Below, in pieces: positions 34,739-47,398 of a stretch of DNA of 64,000 bases. The notes below the pieces were generated by a model, which saw nothing but the letters and a program-made list of their open reading frames with translations, did no database searches and was not told where the DNA came from. Within the stretch, counting starts at the first letter, position 1; every line of letters begins with the position of its first letter. The stretch covers positions 40,572,287 through 40,636,286 of the forward strand of contig NC_092326.1 of the NCBI RefSeq assembly GCF_036785885.1. The letters are read 5' to 3'. A program made the translations under genes and the position numbers. The stretch comes from Coffea arabica (taxonomy: Eukaryota > Streptophyta > Magnoliopsida > Gentianales > Rubiaceae).

Positions 34739-37394
34739 CTAACACCTTTCATCTCCAAGCCAATTATCCTTCTCCTTAGGTCCTGTAGGACCCTCTTCGC
34801 CGTAAAGCTCAGTTGGAAATAGTTCGAACAGGCTCTCCACTGTGAATCTAACCAAAAATGGAAGGTGGCTGATGATCTTATCTGCTTCTGATCTGGCATC
34901 ATACACAATTGTTGGACCCCATTCTCTCATGTACTCTAACCACTGAGGTTCTGCAAGCACTCCATTTCCAAGGTATTCGGCTGCAATGATTTGATACCGA
35001 GTGCTAGAGTCTGCGAAGTACTTGCTTTTAGCACAATCATTCCTGACTCCTATTCCAAGCTTTGTAGCTCCCTGCAGGTAGCAGCCAGCATGTGGATAAC
35101 TTGCGTGGCCATGTTTTGATGAATACACAATCGGCTTATTATCATTGATGAACTCTAACTCACAGGCATCCAACCATTCACCGCCGCTATGCTCAGAGAA
35201 GTAAACACTCCAAAGCTCACCAGTGAAGTTGCTTATCCGGAGAGTAAAATGCTCCCAATCACCAACATGTTGGCCTATTCGGTTCAGGGGAATATTCATG
35301 AAAGGAGCTTTAATTGTTGCTGGCCCATTGAAGGGGCAAAATATCCACATGACAATATCAGTGAAACTACCACCTAAGGCAGGTTTAACATGAACATACA
35401 GCTCCGTACTCTCCATGTTGCCGCACATGAGATAATTCCTCTCATTATCATCAAGTGCCAAATCCAGCCAAAATTTGCCGTCATTTTCTCCACCCCTAGG
35501 TAAATTTGAACCCCTAGAGTCGATGGCTATCCCATCATCCTTTCCATCTTTATAGAGAAGGGCTCCATTAGTGAAGAACCATGAAACTGATGAAGGTAAA
35601 TATTCCTCATCAGGATGGAAGTAAACTGTAGGTCCATAGTGCTTAATGAGTGCATGGGTCTGGTCGATATTTGGCATTGCATTCAGAGAGGTGTCCAGGT
35701 TTTTCAAGCAAGCAATATTATATTCATCTAGAGAGCTGAAGTATGAAGCAAAGAAGTATGTCCAACTCAGGGGACTGCAGAAGAATGTCCCGACTGAAAC
35801 ACCTTTGCCAAACATGCCTCGGTCACAGGGTCTGGTGCTCCATACACGAAGTGTATCTGCACTAAATAAAATATCACTAGTTTCACAACTTGTAGTCAGA
35901 TCAGCCCGAACGCATCTAACTTCCTCAAGCTCAGGCTCATCGGCATCATTAGTGACCACAAAGCCCATTGATCTGTATCCACTTGGAGCATTTGGCAGCC
36001 AAATAAAACCATGCCCATCATTACGAGAACTGGAGCTCCAAACTAAATTGTAGCTAAGAGGCTTCTTAAGAGCTGGAGATTCAGATGCCATATCATGACT
36101 TTGGCTATCATGAGTCAGACTTGCCACTTCTCTGGCAACAAGAAAATGGGCATGGAATTGTTTGTCATCTGACTGGCAATAATGACCTAGACTGAAAAAG
36201 CCATCCGGTATATCCACTGGCCTATAAAATGATACACCATCTGATTTTCTCCAAAACAGATTACAACTCCAAATCCTTTCAAACTTGGTAACTTGAGCAA
36301 CTTCAATTTCTCCTAAGAATATTCTTCCTGTAGCAAAACCTTGACCTGCAAACACGATAAAGATAACATTTTATCAACCAGTAACTTAGCTGAAAGAACA
36401 TATTTGCTCAAACAAACAAGTAATGGGGAAAAAAAAAGTGAGCCAAACTCAAATAACATCTTTCAACTATTATTTCACCAAATTAATCAAATGGCCCACC
36501 CCCTCCAAGAAAAATACCCAAAAATAACATATGCCTTGCTTCAGAAACTGTGTTGCACATGCTTTAAAGCTTTGACAACTTAGCTAAATTAGACTCTCAC
36601 TAGCCAGACAACATAACAGATACAACTTTGCATCCCAAACTTCACTATTCTCTACCAAAAAAAAAATGATTGAAATACTGGTTCCTAATCCACTATATAA
36701 ATACAAAACATAAATTCACCCCTAGCTTGAGTCACTTAGTGTAACCACTTCAATTGGAAGGTAGAAGAGTTAAGCAACAAATAAGAATTAACAAAGCAAA
36801 AACTTAAGCACAAATTAAATAAATTCATCAGCAAATCGGTTTTGACAGAGAAATTTCAGTCCAAATTTAAAATTTGTTCAAACATTTTTCAAATTCTTTC
36901 ACTAGCTCAGAATGTTGATTAACCGTTCCCTGCCCTAGCAACTGCAGCAACTTTCGATCTAACAGCACCGTATATGATCTTACCGAAGATCACAAAGAAT
37001 TTGCACAAAATTAGGTGCCGATCATATGAAGAGACAGCTATTTCTTGTTATTACCGTCAAATAGAATTTCATAGTGAATTTTTACTACTTCGTGAAAGGC
37101 TTGCATGATTATAACAATTCAAGGCAAAGTTGATCAACAAATTTTACCAATTCAACAGAAGAAAAATGAACTTCGGGGAGATTTTACTTCATCGTGAACC
37201 TTTTATCTCAAATCAAGCAAACAAGACTATTGCACTCAAGAATAATCAAGAACAAATTTTTTTGTCGAGGAAACTTTAAAGATACCTTGAGGCCATTGAG
37301 GAATGGGTGCAGGCAGGGTGAAAGGCTTTGGTTCCACTGGCAACAATTCATCTTCGTATTGATTCTCCCAGCAGCAATACTGGGACCCCAACAT
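34739..37394 (-). CDS. VPS62 / DUF946 family protein, 2 exons
   Basis: Exon 1 runs 37394-37286 and exon 2 36345-34739, joined across a 940-bp GT-AG intron to 1716 bases, 571 residues. The join reads PIPQWPQGQGFATGRIFLGE, the typical start of plant DUF946 proteins, often annotated as vacuolar protein sorting-associated protein 62. Visible family blocks include NLFWRKSDGVSFYRP, KHYGPTVYFHPDEEYLPSS, HVGDWEHFTLRISNFTGE, SEHSGGEWLD and YSSKHGHASYPHAG. The length is usual for the family. The name comes from distant similarity to a yeast protein; the role in plants is not established. The His- and Asp-rich blocks (YFHPDEE, VGDWEHF, HGHASYPH) look like a conserved pocket, but that is inference. No signal peptide or membrane helix is evident. 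The start codon used lies in the exon 1 frame at 37394. Confidence 0.92.
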
Positions 37395-38475
37395 ACTTCT
37401 TCTTCTTCTTCCTCAAAACATCAAAGAACTCAAGGACCCAACAAGTATTTCTCAAGCCTTTGGCTTTCAGCTAGTTTTATTCTTCACAAACTATAAAATA
37501 ACATAGTTAACAATATTCATTGTTAATAATATGCAAGAATCCAAGTAAACAGGAAAAAACAAGAGTGATCTCCTCTGCAACAACAGTTTTTTTTTTTTTG
37601 GGTCTCCTCTGTTTCCTATGCAAGGATCAAAACTTGCACAGGTTACAATAATTAAAGGAAGCTAGTGACTTTTGGGGCCTCCAATTCGTTGGTAAAGCAG
37701 ATTTGAAACAGAGTTTAGTGGGTGTACTTTTCCGTGGGAGGGATTGAGTGAGGAAAAAGCAAAGACTCGGAAAGAAGATAAGCAGAGCTTTTCTCTGATG
37801 GCAAAAGATGGTGGATTAGGGACTTTGGGACTTGGAGTTGGTCCTCCACCACCACCTCCTGCTGGGGTAGTTGCTTATATGATGTTGATTAGAGAAAGGA
37901 GTTGTATCATATGAGAAGTCAGTTGCATTTTTGGCACATCAATTTTGGAGGCGAGCAAAAAGTGCCCAACAACGTATGTTGGAGGTGTTTGGTTTGCCTT
38001 TCACATTCTGAATAGGAATCATAAACCCCACGCCACCATGGATTCAAATTTTCGTCATTCTCTCTTGACCGTTTGGTTTGGAATCGGAATGGGCTTCAGC
38101 CGACCAACAAGTTAATTAATTTGAGACTCAAGTCATAAATGTGAGGAATGAGAGATACTAAAGACTCCAAGCCATAGAGACGGAGGAGATAGGGGGGGGG
38201 GGGGGGGGCCCTTAAATGTCAAATGGAGAATCTGATTTATGCCGCTACCAGCTAAACAGAGTATTAAGAACAGTATTTTCATTTCAATTAACAAAGCATT
38301 AGGGGCGATACCTATAGTTGACCGACTAAACAACAGACATACATGTATTGTCAATTAGGATTAATTTTTATATACCGTCAATAAGGAGGTTTTTTCATGC
38401 AAGAAGATTTAAATCAACGTTACATTGCTACTACTAGTGAAAAAAGTGTTTATATTGATAATACATATAATATTA
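37395..38475. other. Upstream region of the VPS62-like gene
   Basis: The first few hundred bases should hold the leader and promoter. A G17 run lies at 38192-38208. I saw no further gene; a 73-codon minus-strand frame here is rich in Pro and Ser only because of the G run. Confidence 0.4.
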
Positions 38476-38639
38476 AGGATTAATCTTATACATACTGTCA
38501 GTGTATACACAATCATCGATAGATATATGATATACGTGCAAAATTTAAATTTAACATACGTGAAATTAAAATTTTGCTCATGTGTCATCCATCTAATCAT
38601 AATAATGTATACACTGACAATGTACGTAAGATTTACTCT
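38476..38639. mobile_element. 164-bp MITE, second member of the 25946 family
   Basis: The left end aggattaatcttatacatac pairs with the reverse complement of the right end, agagtaaatcttacgtacat. A perfect 7-bp direct repeat aatatta flanks it (38469-38475 and 38640-38646). The inner layout matches the copy at 25946-26100, including gtgtatacac and a central palindrome-like caaaatttaaattt. Confidence 0.75.
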
Positions 38640-38759
38640 AATATTAATCCTTATTCATTTTGATATGCATTTCTGATGATACCTGTCTACCAAACGTTCC
38701 CTTAAAAGTACGGATAACAGCCCAAAGAACTAAAAACATATTTCTAGATTAGGTCATTG

Positions 38760-38965
38760 AAAAAAAAAAAAAAAAAAAAAAAAAACTATGTCGCGCATCA
38801 TGTAATTGGTCTCCACAGAAATAAAAATATATTTCAATTAAATGGCAACATCTCGCTAAATTTCGCTACAACTTTTGCAAAGCCAACGTTTTGCGTTTAC
38901 CAACTAACGCATTAGTTAGATATTTGATGTTGAATAAATTGTGAAAAGGTAAAACTGAAGACATC

Positions 38966-39004
<39 letters not shown>

Positions 39005-39050
39005 TCGGGGTTTCGTGGTTTTTTGGGTGGGGGGGGGGGGGGGGCGGGGG
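38760..39050. repeat. Poly-A, (CT)n, (TA)n and G-run cluster
   Basis: Within 290 bases lie an A run (about 38760-38786), (CT)n at 38965-38985 running into (TA)n up to about 39003, and a G run of about 17 with a further G5 (39028-39050). Such runs are hypervariable and error-prone; translations across them are not credible. Confidence 0.85.
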
Positions 39051-40063
39051 TTCTGCCATATGCTGAGCATGCTTGTATGACCACTCAAAATATTACTAAC
39101 AAGAGAAATAAAAAGGAAAGAAAAATTGAGCTATCTAAAGTACTTCTACAAAATGATTATTTATTTATTTTTCTAAGTCAGTTTCTGGACCATCCTTTCA
39201 GATGCTTTTAGGCACACATATTTTTACAGTCAATTCAAGGCCCTAATGCATATATTTATATTTGAAGTGCTTTGAAAACATGTTTTCAAAAGACTCCACC
39301 AAACAAATAGCCAATTGTCCTCTCTTTTTTTTAAAAAATTTTTTTTAATTATAAATAGAAGATCTCGAATTCTAAACTTTTCATCTACGTTCTCTTCATC
39401 CATACCAACTAATCAATCCCTTCTCCGAACAGCCAATTATCTTAGCCAATTTACGACCAGAAAACCTAATCCTAATCATGTCGATATCGAAAGTGGGAAA
39501 AGGATTTTTGCTGAATTTTATATCTCTTTCGTCTAATAAATTATTTTGCGCCGCCGTACTTCACAGGTCAAGAAAAATAAGTTTGCAGACACCAACCATT
39601 ATAGAGCAATAATCATGCATGAACTTAGTAAGACCTTACATTCTAATGGATGATCCTGCGTTGTGCTCCACATGCAGAGGGCTAATATTTTATATAGCAT
39701 ATCTCTCTATAACTTTGTATATTTCCTTCTTGTTTTTATACTTGTTCCCTCGTCTTGGCATGACAAGTTGCAGGGAAACTATTTATCGCATGCCAAAACC
39801 AACAAGCCTTTAGGCCATTTTATGAACTTCATACAAATGGATCAGACTACTGCATGTAGGTGGTGGAAATTAATGATCAAATGTGACATATACAGCTGGC
39901 AATTCTCCTTCACAAAATTCTAGGCTTCCAAAGTTGACGAAGTCATAGGAGAAAATTCTTCTCTTTGGTTTGGTATTGAACGAAAATAAAAGACGATACA
40001 ATTTTACACGCAAGTAGATCATAAGATAAGGGAGAGTTGAACAATTTTGGATGATCTTTCTTA
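39051..40063. other. Intergenic stretch, nothing recognised
   Basis: Short frames of 60-86 codons occur (for example 39663-39923), but none shows family resemblance or a codon pattern beyond chance, and I found no paired ends. Confidence 0.4.
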
Positions 40064-40392
40064 TTCCCTCCGTCCCACTTTGACAGTCCTGTTTTTCTTT
40101 TTTGTTTGTCCCAAATTATAGTCCACTTTCCAATTGAAGAATGTAGTTATATTTTAACTTTTCTAAAATACTCTTATTTAATGTAAGTTGTTATTACTAT
40201 AAACCTACTCCATTTAATGAGAGTTGATTCTTTTTTTATCATCAATTCAGGTTCCCATAAAATTGTACTCTATTTAATGTGAGGGTATTTTAGGAAAATA
40301 GCAATCTAAATTTATTTTTTCAACAAAATTAACTACTTTTTCTTAAACTGTGTGAAAAAAGAAATAGGACTATCAAAGTGGGACGGAAGGAG
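40064..40392. mobile_element. Stowaway-type MITE
   Basis: The left end ttccctccgtcccactttga pairs with the reverse complement of the right end, ctccttccgtcccactttga. TA stands immediately outside both ends (40062-40063 and 40393-40394), as expected for Stowaway (Tc1/mariner) insertion. It is 329 bp and non-coding, with taatgtgag-type inner repeats. Confidence 0.85.
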
Positions 40393-41574
40393 TATTTACT
40401 TAGCCAATATAGGATGAGTCATCTTGAAGTGTTAATGATAATTCAGTTTGAGAAGTTCTTCCTGAGGTCTAAGCTAATATGTGGCACAAAACTTAAGGGT
40501 AAAATATAAATTTTTAGTGATTTTTTTTCCTTATTAATACGTCGTCTTCATCTTCAATAGAACAATATTTTTTTTAAAAAAAAAAAAAAGGAGATTTTGA
40601 ATTCAGAGTTTTCTACTCATAATTTCTCTTATCTTATCATCCAATTCAAACCTCCTCCAACACGACAATACCTGACAAAATAAATGGAAACTTTTCCACG
40701 GCTTTGTTGATTGATGATCACCATTTTTCATTTGTCAATTTCTCCTGGAGTGGAGTAAACGGTGAAAATGAGCATAATCATAATTAGAGCATACAGTTAA
40801 GAGCTTTATGATTGGTAACAAAGATTCATTGAATGTGTAACCTAAATAAGCAGGTTCGATTCATGAAGATCTTTAATGATTCGTTGAAAGGTGCCTTAGA
40901 TTGTACCACGAGAACTAAAATATATATGTGGTCCTTATTTTAATTCAATAATAATTGTTCAACGTTTCGATCATTAAAAGAAAGCTGCCTAAAAACATGT
41001 GATTAGTTGGTTGCAGCTTGAGTTTTAAGGTATTGAGGATCCTTGTATTGTATTTGTATCATTGTATGAGGAGGATGGGAGGCCTATGTAGAGGTTATAT
41101 TCTCATCACAACACCATATTCCCATGATTAAACGAAAGGCCGACTTTAAATCCATTTTCTACTTTCCAGCCTTTGATCGAACTTTTTTTTAGATTCACAG
41201 CTGGTAGAGTTGCTTACTTTCTCACATTTGGGTATTCCAGTTGTTGACATCAATTTATGGAGTGAAATTTAATCTTCTGAGGACGGAGTGTTTAAATTTG
41301 GCAGCAATACGTTAGAACTAGAATGAATAAGACCTCTATCAATACGCGTTGATCATTGGGGAATAATCCATAATGCCTTGGTGGAGATGCCATCGATATT
41401 CTTGGTACTGGTCAACTCCAATAATTGCAAAATATTTGCGTACGAAAGCAGAAAATCTTCATCTTTGTTTGTTTGTTTGTTTGTTTATTTTTTTTGTTTG
41501 GTCTTATTGAATACACATGAAACAAATCTAGTCTAGTGGCCTCAAGCTGAAATCCAAGAAATGTTTCTATGAAT
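40393..41574. other. Intergenic stretch, nothing recognised
   Basis: AT-rich spacer. A (TTTG)n run lies at 41465-41484. I saw no coding frame with family resemblance and no paired terminal repeats. Confidence 0.4.
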
Positions 41575-43000
41575 CAGGTGTTTTTGGGATGTGTTTTTTC
41601 AAAAACTTTACTATAACGGCGTATGTGAAAAATAATTAGTGTAGAATAGTCCATTTAAATTAAATTTTTTTTAGATGTACCTTGAGGTGTTTTAAAAATA
41701 TAAAATTTTATTTGAATAATCTTAAAATTTTGAAAAATTTTCACCCTTTACCATTGCCCCTCTACTCCTCCACCGCCGCCACGGTAGGCCTACCCCTCCC
41801 TCTCTTGTCCCTCTTCTTTCCTTGCCCTGCAACACCCTATTTCCTTCCTCCCCCCTTCTTCTTTGCTTGCATTGGCCGCAACCAGATCGACTAGAAACAA
41901 GAAGGGATGGGAGAAAAGGAAGGAAATAGGGAGGCGAAAGAGAAAGTAAGAAGGGAGGAAGAGAGACGAGAGAGGAAGGGGGTGGAGAAGAGAGGAGAGA
42001 GGGACGAGGAGAATAAGGGAGGGAGAAAGAAGGGGGAGGATGGCAATCAGGGATGGTTGCGGGTGGGTGGCTGGTGGTGGTTCATTTTAATTTTAATTTT
42101 TTTAATATATTAAAGTGTTTGTTATTTTTAAATAAAAATATAATTAAATCGAATCAAATTCGAGTAGTGCTATATTTAAACCCGAACTTGACATACTTAA
42201 CTTTGTGACAGTACGAATTTGACTAGTTCGAACTCATCACTTCTCAACAACCAAGCAATCAACCAGACAATCATCTCAAAAAAAAAAAACACACAGACAC
42301 ACACACACCACTTAAACCAAATCATAGTTCCAATAACAAAAATTCCATTTGATAAATTACAATAGGATTAATCAATCTCACAAACCCATAAAAGATTTTA
42401 GTTATAAACAAAGTTCGGTTAAAACAACTAAAAGAAGGAAAATTAAGAGTGATAAGAAGCTAAGCAAAGGAAGGGGAAAGAAAAGCAGATCAGGAAAGGG
42501 GAGGGCAATCGATCAAGCATGGAGAAATTATAAGAAGACCTATGGCTGGTTTTGATTTAGGGATAGGAAAAATAAAGAAAAGAGCTATGGGTGGGCCAGG
42601 AGGTGGGAATGACCGCAGATGGAAAGAATGGAGAATTTCATTGCAAGTTGTTGGCGGTTGTTTCTTTGAGGAAGAGAACGGCAGAGATTAGTGTTTTTAT
42701 TTTTTTATGTCCCTGAATTTACTTCTTAGCCCCTTAGTAATAATATACTAGCAAAGAAGATTTCACCTAGTTGCCTACCCGTATTTGTAATTTCACTACA
42801 TATTATTAAAAATAATTAATTCTTTTTTTCTAAGACTGCTCAATAAAGCTTGTCGAGCGATCATGCAATCTATTTTAGAGTTCGAAATCCATTCGAATGT
42901 CCTATTGAACAGCTCAATCTCGAAATTGAATTCGATCAACTAAAAGTTTGAGTCGAATTTTTGATCGAATTTCTTGCAAATGCCTCATGAACAACATGAT
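41575..43000. repeat. Unclassified repeat-like region with a C/T block, a G/A block and TCGA-rich 3' part
   Basis: A pyrimidine-rich block (41740-41860) is followed at once by a purine-rich block (41895-42060), and the 3' part (42140-42240 and 42840-42985) is rich in ttcgaa and aattcga motifs. A similar C/T to G/A switch occurs at 61770-62075. The 70- and 68-codon frames here are products of the biased composition. I could not identify terminal repeats, so the element type is open. Confidence 0.4.
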
Positions 43001-43349
43001 TCATTTAAACCCCTATTTTTAAGATTTATTATTTTAGATTTCACAAACAAAAACAGTAACAACTAATCTTAGAAAGTCACACAATCTCTTGCAACCATTT
43101 ATCTTTGATCACCACGAAATTTCATCTCAACCATGCACATCATTTTCATTTTTTTTTTCGTCAAAACATCATTTCCATTAGCATGACTCTTAAATCTGCG
43201 CTAAAGAAACATACTCCACATTTTTTTTGAGATACAAGTGGTCACGTTCTATACTACGTTGTATATATATATTGGTGAGAGGAGGCCACATGCACCTTAT
43301 TTCATTGGTATGAATTTGTCGAATGGTCCCTTTCGCCCTGCGACAGGAT

Positions 43350-44119
43350 TAGGGATGGCAACGGGGCGGGGTTGGAGCGGGGGACCCCTCCCCCATCCCT
43401 CGCCCCGCTGCCTACAAACTCCTCCCGCCCCCCGTCCCATCCCTCGTCCCCAGCTCCCCTCGCCCCACCCCGCTTTTCTCGTGGGGCTAATAAAAATTTA
43501 TTATATGATTTTATTATGATTAAATTTTAGCAAATAATCAAGTACTAAAATATCAACACATCATCAAATTATTATTCATTGTAATTTTACAATTGAAACT
43601 TATAAAAACAATCAAATAAAAATTATTTGAATACGATCCAACATGATGAAATAAATATAACTAAAGTAGTCAAGTTTTCATTTTTGGCACAAATACAATC
43701 ACTAATTCATTATTGTGCTTGTGCTTTTTTTAAGGAAAAAATGTTATTGTATTAAGTGTAGTTAGAAATTTAGTATAAATGTATTAGTAAATTTAGTATA
43801 ACTAATTAATAATTTGTATTAGTACACATATATAATTATTAGTATAATTAATAATATCAATTATATTATATATACTAACAGACATTATATAATACATATA
43901 ACTAATAATATCATTATCATAAGTTTGTAACTACTTAAATTATATATTATATATATAATTATATACATATATATTTTATATATTTATTTTTTAAAGTGGG
44001 TAGCGGGGCAGGAATGGGCGGGGATACACTCCTCCGCCCCCTGCCCCACTCCAACCCCCTCCCTATTAGCCCCCCGCGGGGTGGGTGCCTGCGGTCACCT
44101 ACCCCCATTGCCATCCCTA
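43350..44119. mobile_element. Non-autonomous hAT-type DNA transposon, copy 2
   Basis: The ends tagggatggcaacggggcgg and ccattgccatcccta form an inverted repeat, and a perfect 8-bp target duplication gacaggat flanks the element (43342-43349 and 44120-44127), the hallmark of hAT insertion. It is 770 bp, has GC-rich ends and an AT-rich core, and carries no transposase. The core closely matches the copy at 289-1492. The perfect target duplication suggests a fairly recent insertion. Confidence 0.93.
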
Positions 44120-44435
44120 GACAGGATGCGATTGAATGTTAGATTTATGTATCATGAGCATCATTGAACCTTTTTGACAAATCAATTATTAAAAGAATTA
44201 TAAAACTAACCACTCTTGAATCTTGTTTGCAAATAATTACACCAAACCTAGCATAACTCACAAAATTTTAAAAATAAAAAAGATTCCACTGTACAAGCAT
44301 TGAGTTTCGGCCTTTGGAGGATAGGGATGGGTTAGGTGGTTCAAAAAACAGAGTATAAATAAGAAATTTTGAATTTGAACCATTTTATTTGCACTTGAAA
44401 AAAAAAAATTGAGTTCCTACTTTGAGGGTAAAATA

Positions 44436-44927
44436 TAGGTTTGTCAATGGGTCGGGTCCGGGCCATAATTCATTATTTCGGGCTCAGACCCAGCATACTA
44501 TATTGGATCCGGATTCGACCTGTTTACATAGCGGGTCTTCTACTCTATGTTTCGGATCCGACAGGTCTTAGATTCGGGTCGGGTCTACAGGAAAAAATCT
44601 ATCAATACTTACAATTTCTAACAAAAATGAGAAAAAAATTATATTTGTAAACTAATTTCTAACTAATTAAAAAAAAATCAAATTGATCTTACTCAAATAC
44701 ATCACCCTAATCAAATTATATTAATAAATATATATTTTAAATTATTAATTCATTTATATCCGGATCCGGGTTGAAATACTATATTCCGTATCTGACTCTT
44801 TTTTTGTTTGATAAAATGGATCGGGATCCGGATTTGGGTAACAGAATTAAATCTCTATCCGTATCCAAAATAATTTGATAGATCCGATCCAGATTCGGGT
44901 CTAGACCCAGACGGTTAGACAGGCCTA
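44436..44927. mobile_element. Second hAT-type MITE family (TAGGCCTGTC ends)
   Basis: The left end taggtttgtcaatgggtcgg pairs with the reverse complement of the right end, taggcctgtctaaccgtctg, and both continue into gggtc and gatccgga-rich subterminal parts. The flanking 8-mers gtaaaata (44428-44435) and gtaaaaca (44928-44935) differ at one base, as for an aged hAT target duplication. It is 492 bp and non-coding. Confidence 0.85.
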
Positions 44928-44935
44928 GTAAAACA

Positions 44936-47398
44936 TACCATGTAACACAAAACTAACCAATCTTTCCTTGGTCACTTGTCCCGTTGCTTCGTTGTCAAAG
45001 AGGTGGGCGTAATACCTAACTCGTTAACCTATTGAATGAGACAGATTGAAGAAGTCCTTCCCTGTGTAGCTAAGTGAAAACTGCACATAGAAATTATTTG
45101 ACAACTGCCAGTCTTTTGTAAGTTAAAGTGGCATACATTTCTGTAACTATTTTTACCTATACATACAGAGCTGACTATTGACCCCCCAAAAAGAAAATAA
45201 AAAATCCTCTTGTGGGTCTCATTGTTCTTGCATGATGTTTGCCTTAAAAATGAGTGGTGGTGGGTGCAATGTCAATTGTATCCCTTGGTCAATGTCCATT
45301 AAATAATGCACTACAGAAAAATGTTGAGAAAGATTAAACAAAATACAAAATAAATAAGGCTCGTTTAGCTTGTGTATTTTCACTCTTAACTTTGGTGTTT
45401 TGAAAAATAATTCCAATAAAAAGCAGAAGATTTTTTTTTATTTATTTTTTACTTCTACGGTGTAATAGACCAGACATTTATAGTTTACCGTCGAAATGAA
45501 TGGCCGTCATTTTCAAGTGCCGCCCCTTTTGGAGTTGCATAAGATACACATGCTGATTATTAGTAGTACATTCGAAGCCTATACAATATCGACAGCCTCA
45601 CGAGGCCAAGATGTATTGAATCATTCAACGACAGTCTTCAAAAGTTGCCCTGTCTGTCAATTTTTTCTAATAGAATAAAATTAATTACAAAGTGAGTTAG
45701 TAATTGACTCTAGCATTTGCTGCTAATTACAAGTTTTGGTTATCTGGAATGACAAGGGAATGAATGATATATAGGAATATTTTTTTTGAGTGGCTCAAAG
45801 CTCGTTTAGATTGTTATTTTCTAAAGTTTTTATTGAAAAATGTACTGCAGATATATATGAGGTAAAGAATGATTGAAAAATATATTTACCAAAAATTTAA
45901 AATTTTTTGAAGAAAAACTGCAATTCAAAGAAGTTCTAAATTACTGTGTACAAGTTAGAAGTTATAATTAGCGATAAAATGGGGTCTTTTTTGTAAAAAA
46001 TTTTTAGTCAAACATGATAATTAACAAAATTGCACATCAAGTTAATAAAGAATTGCTCTCATCCTAATCGTACTTTTGAATGATAAATCCTATCATTTAT
46101 TCTTTTCTCTTCTGCTACCAGATAATTCATAATATACAAGTTACTTGTGAGCTGCATAAAATTTTTGGAATCACGATCCAAAGTTGTTTTCGAATCCTTT
46201 GGATAATTGATATCAGTTGATTTATTTTTTTGGACCTGTTTCCAAGTAGGACACCCGAACGTGGATCAGATTAAGTAAGCTGGCCCTATGTATACAGCCC
46301 AAGAAAGCAGCCTTTTTTTTTTTTTTTTTCTTTTTTCCTCTTTTCTCATCTATAGGATAAACATGTCCTTTTAAGCCATTTCATTTCCCTATAGTTCTCT
46401 CTTGTATGGTATAGAAGAGTATTCTTGACCAGTAAAAAAAAAAAAACTTTTTACTTTATTAATACATGGAATTTTAAAGTAAAAACTCAAATGAGATAAA
46501 AATTACAAGATATTCTTTTTTTTTTTCAAGTAAAAGTCATGAATGGATCGTAGTACAAAATATATAACCAAAAAAAAAAATCAAGAAATTATTAGACAAA
46601 AAAGGACCGTTGACAATTATCAACAACAGTTGCTTTGAGTCAATTGATTATTTAAGATTCGACCACAATATCATGCTTTATTTGGTATGACCTCCTATTC
46701 TTTGGTCCTTATCCTCAAAGTCATGTTGGCCAAGGAATGGCCTCTGTATGATTCCAATTTTGCCGGAGGTCCCTGAAGCGACTTCACCAAGGAAATCACT
46801 TCTCGAAGCCTTGAATGAAATCCAATCTTGATGCATCTCCTCCAGCAACCTGCCCCACGAGTTGAAAAGTTGCTATTGACTTGACTTTCCGAATTTTCAT
46901 TGTAGGCTGATATTTAAAGTAGCCATTTGACTTGTCATTGGCTCATTAATTCAGTTATGATTAGTATCCAGCTTAAAAATCTAGTCCAAATGCCAACCCC
47001 AAAATATATGGCCTGTCATCAAAAGGTAACTGATATTTAAAACGGCTGATATGGTGGTGGAAGAACAAAAAAACACAACATAAACAAATTGCTCAGAAGT
47101 ATAGTTTGCTTCTGAAGTATTTTTCTGTGTTCACGTTCTTGCTCGTCGTCCTGATTTCAGACGGGACGACGGGTGAAGAACTTCCGTTCTAACAACTAAT
47201 TGTCTCTTTTTAGGCACCATAATAGCTTGCATGCAATGGCCTTGTTCTCGGTTTATTATTTTAATTGATTAGCTTTTGCATTCTGATTGTAGATTTTTTA
47301 CTGATAAAAAAAATTAAAATCTGTTTTGCTGATTCTGATTATTCTCAATAATCAGTTTCTTATCAGATTTTGCAAAAATCCCGAGAACAAGGCCAATA
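44936..47398 (+). promoter_or_regulatory. Spacer and 5' region of the first C2-domain gene
   Basis: No gene is seen. Text of the 'gctcgtttag(a/c)ttg' kind occurs at 45360 and 45802, reminiscent of MITE ends without clear partners. A T run lies at 46313-46330. An inverted repeat, cgtcgtcc with ggacgacg (47144-47171), stands about 230 bases before the next start codon. Confidence 0.35.

Noticed and set aside
34471-36053. Plus-strand frames opposite the VPS62-like gene (for example 35646-36053)
   Set aside because: They are antisense to a strongly conserved minus-strand exon and carry no family features.
43238-43519. 93-codon Pro/Arg-rich frame
   Set aside because: It lies across the GC-rich end of a hAT-type element and reflects that composition.
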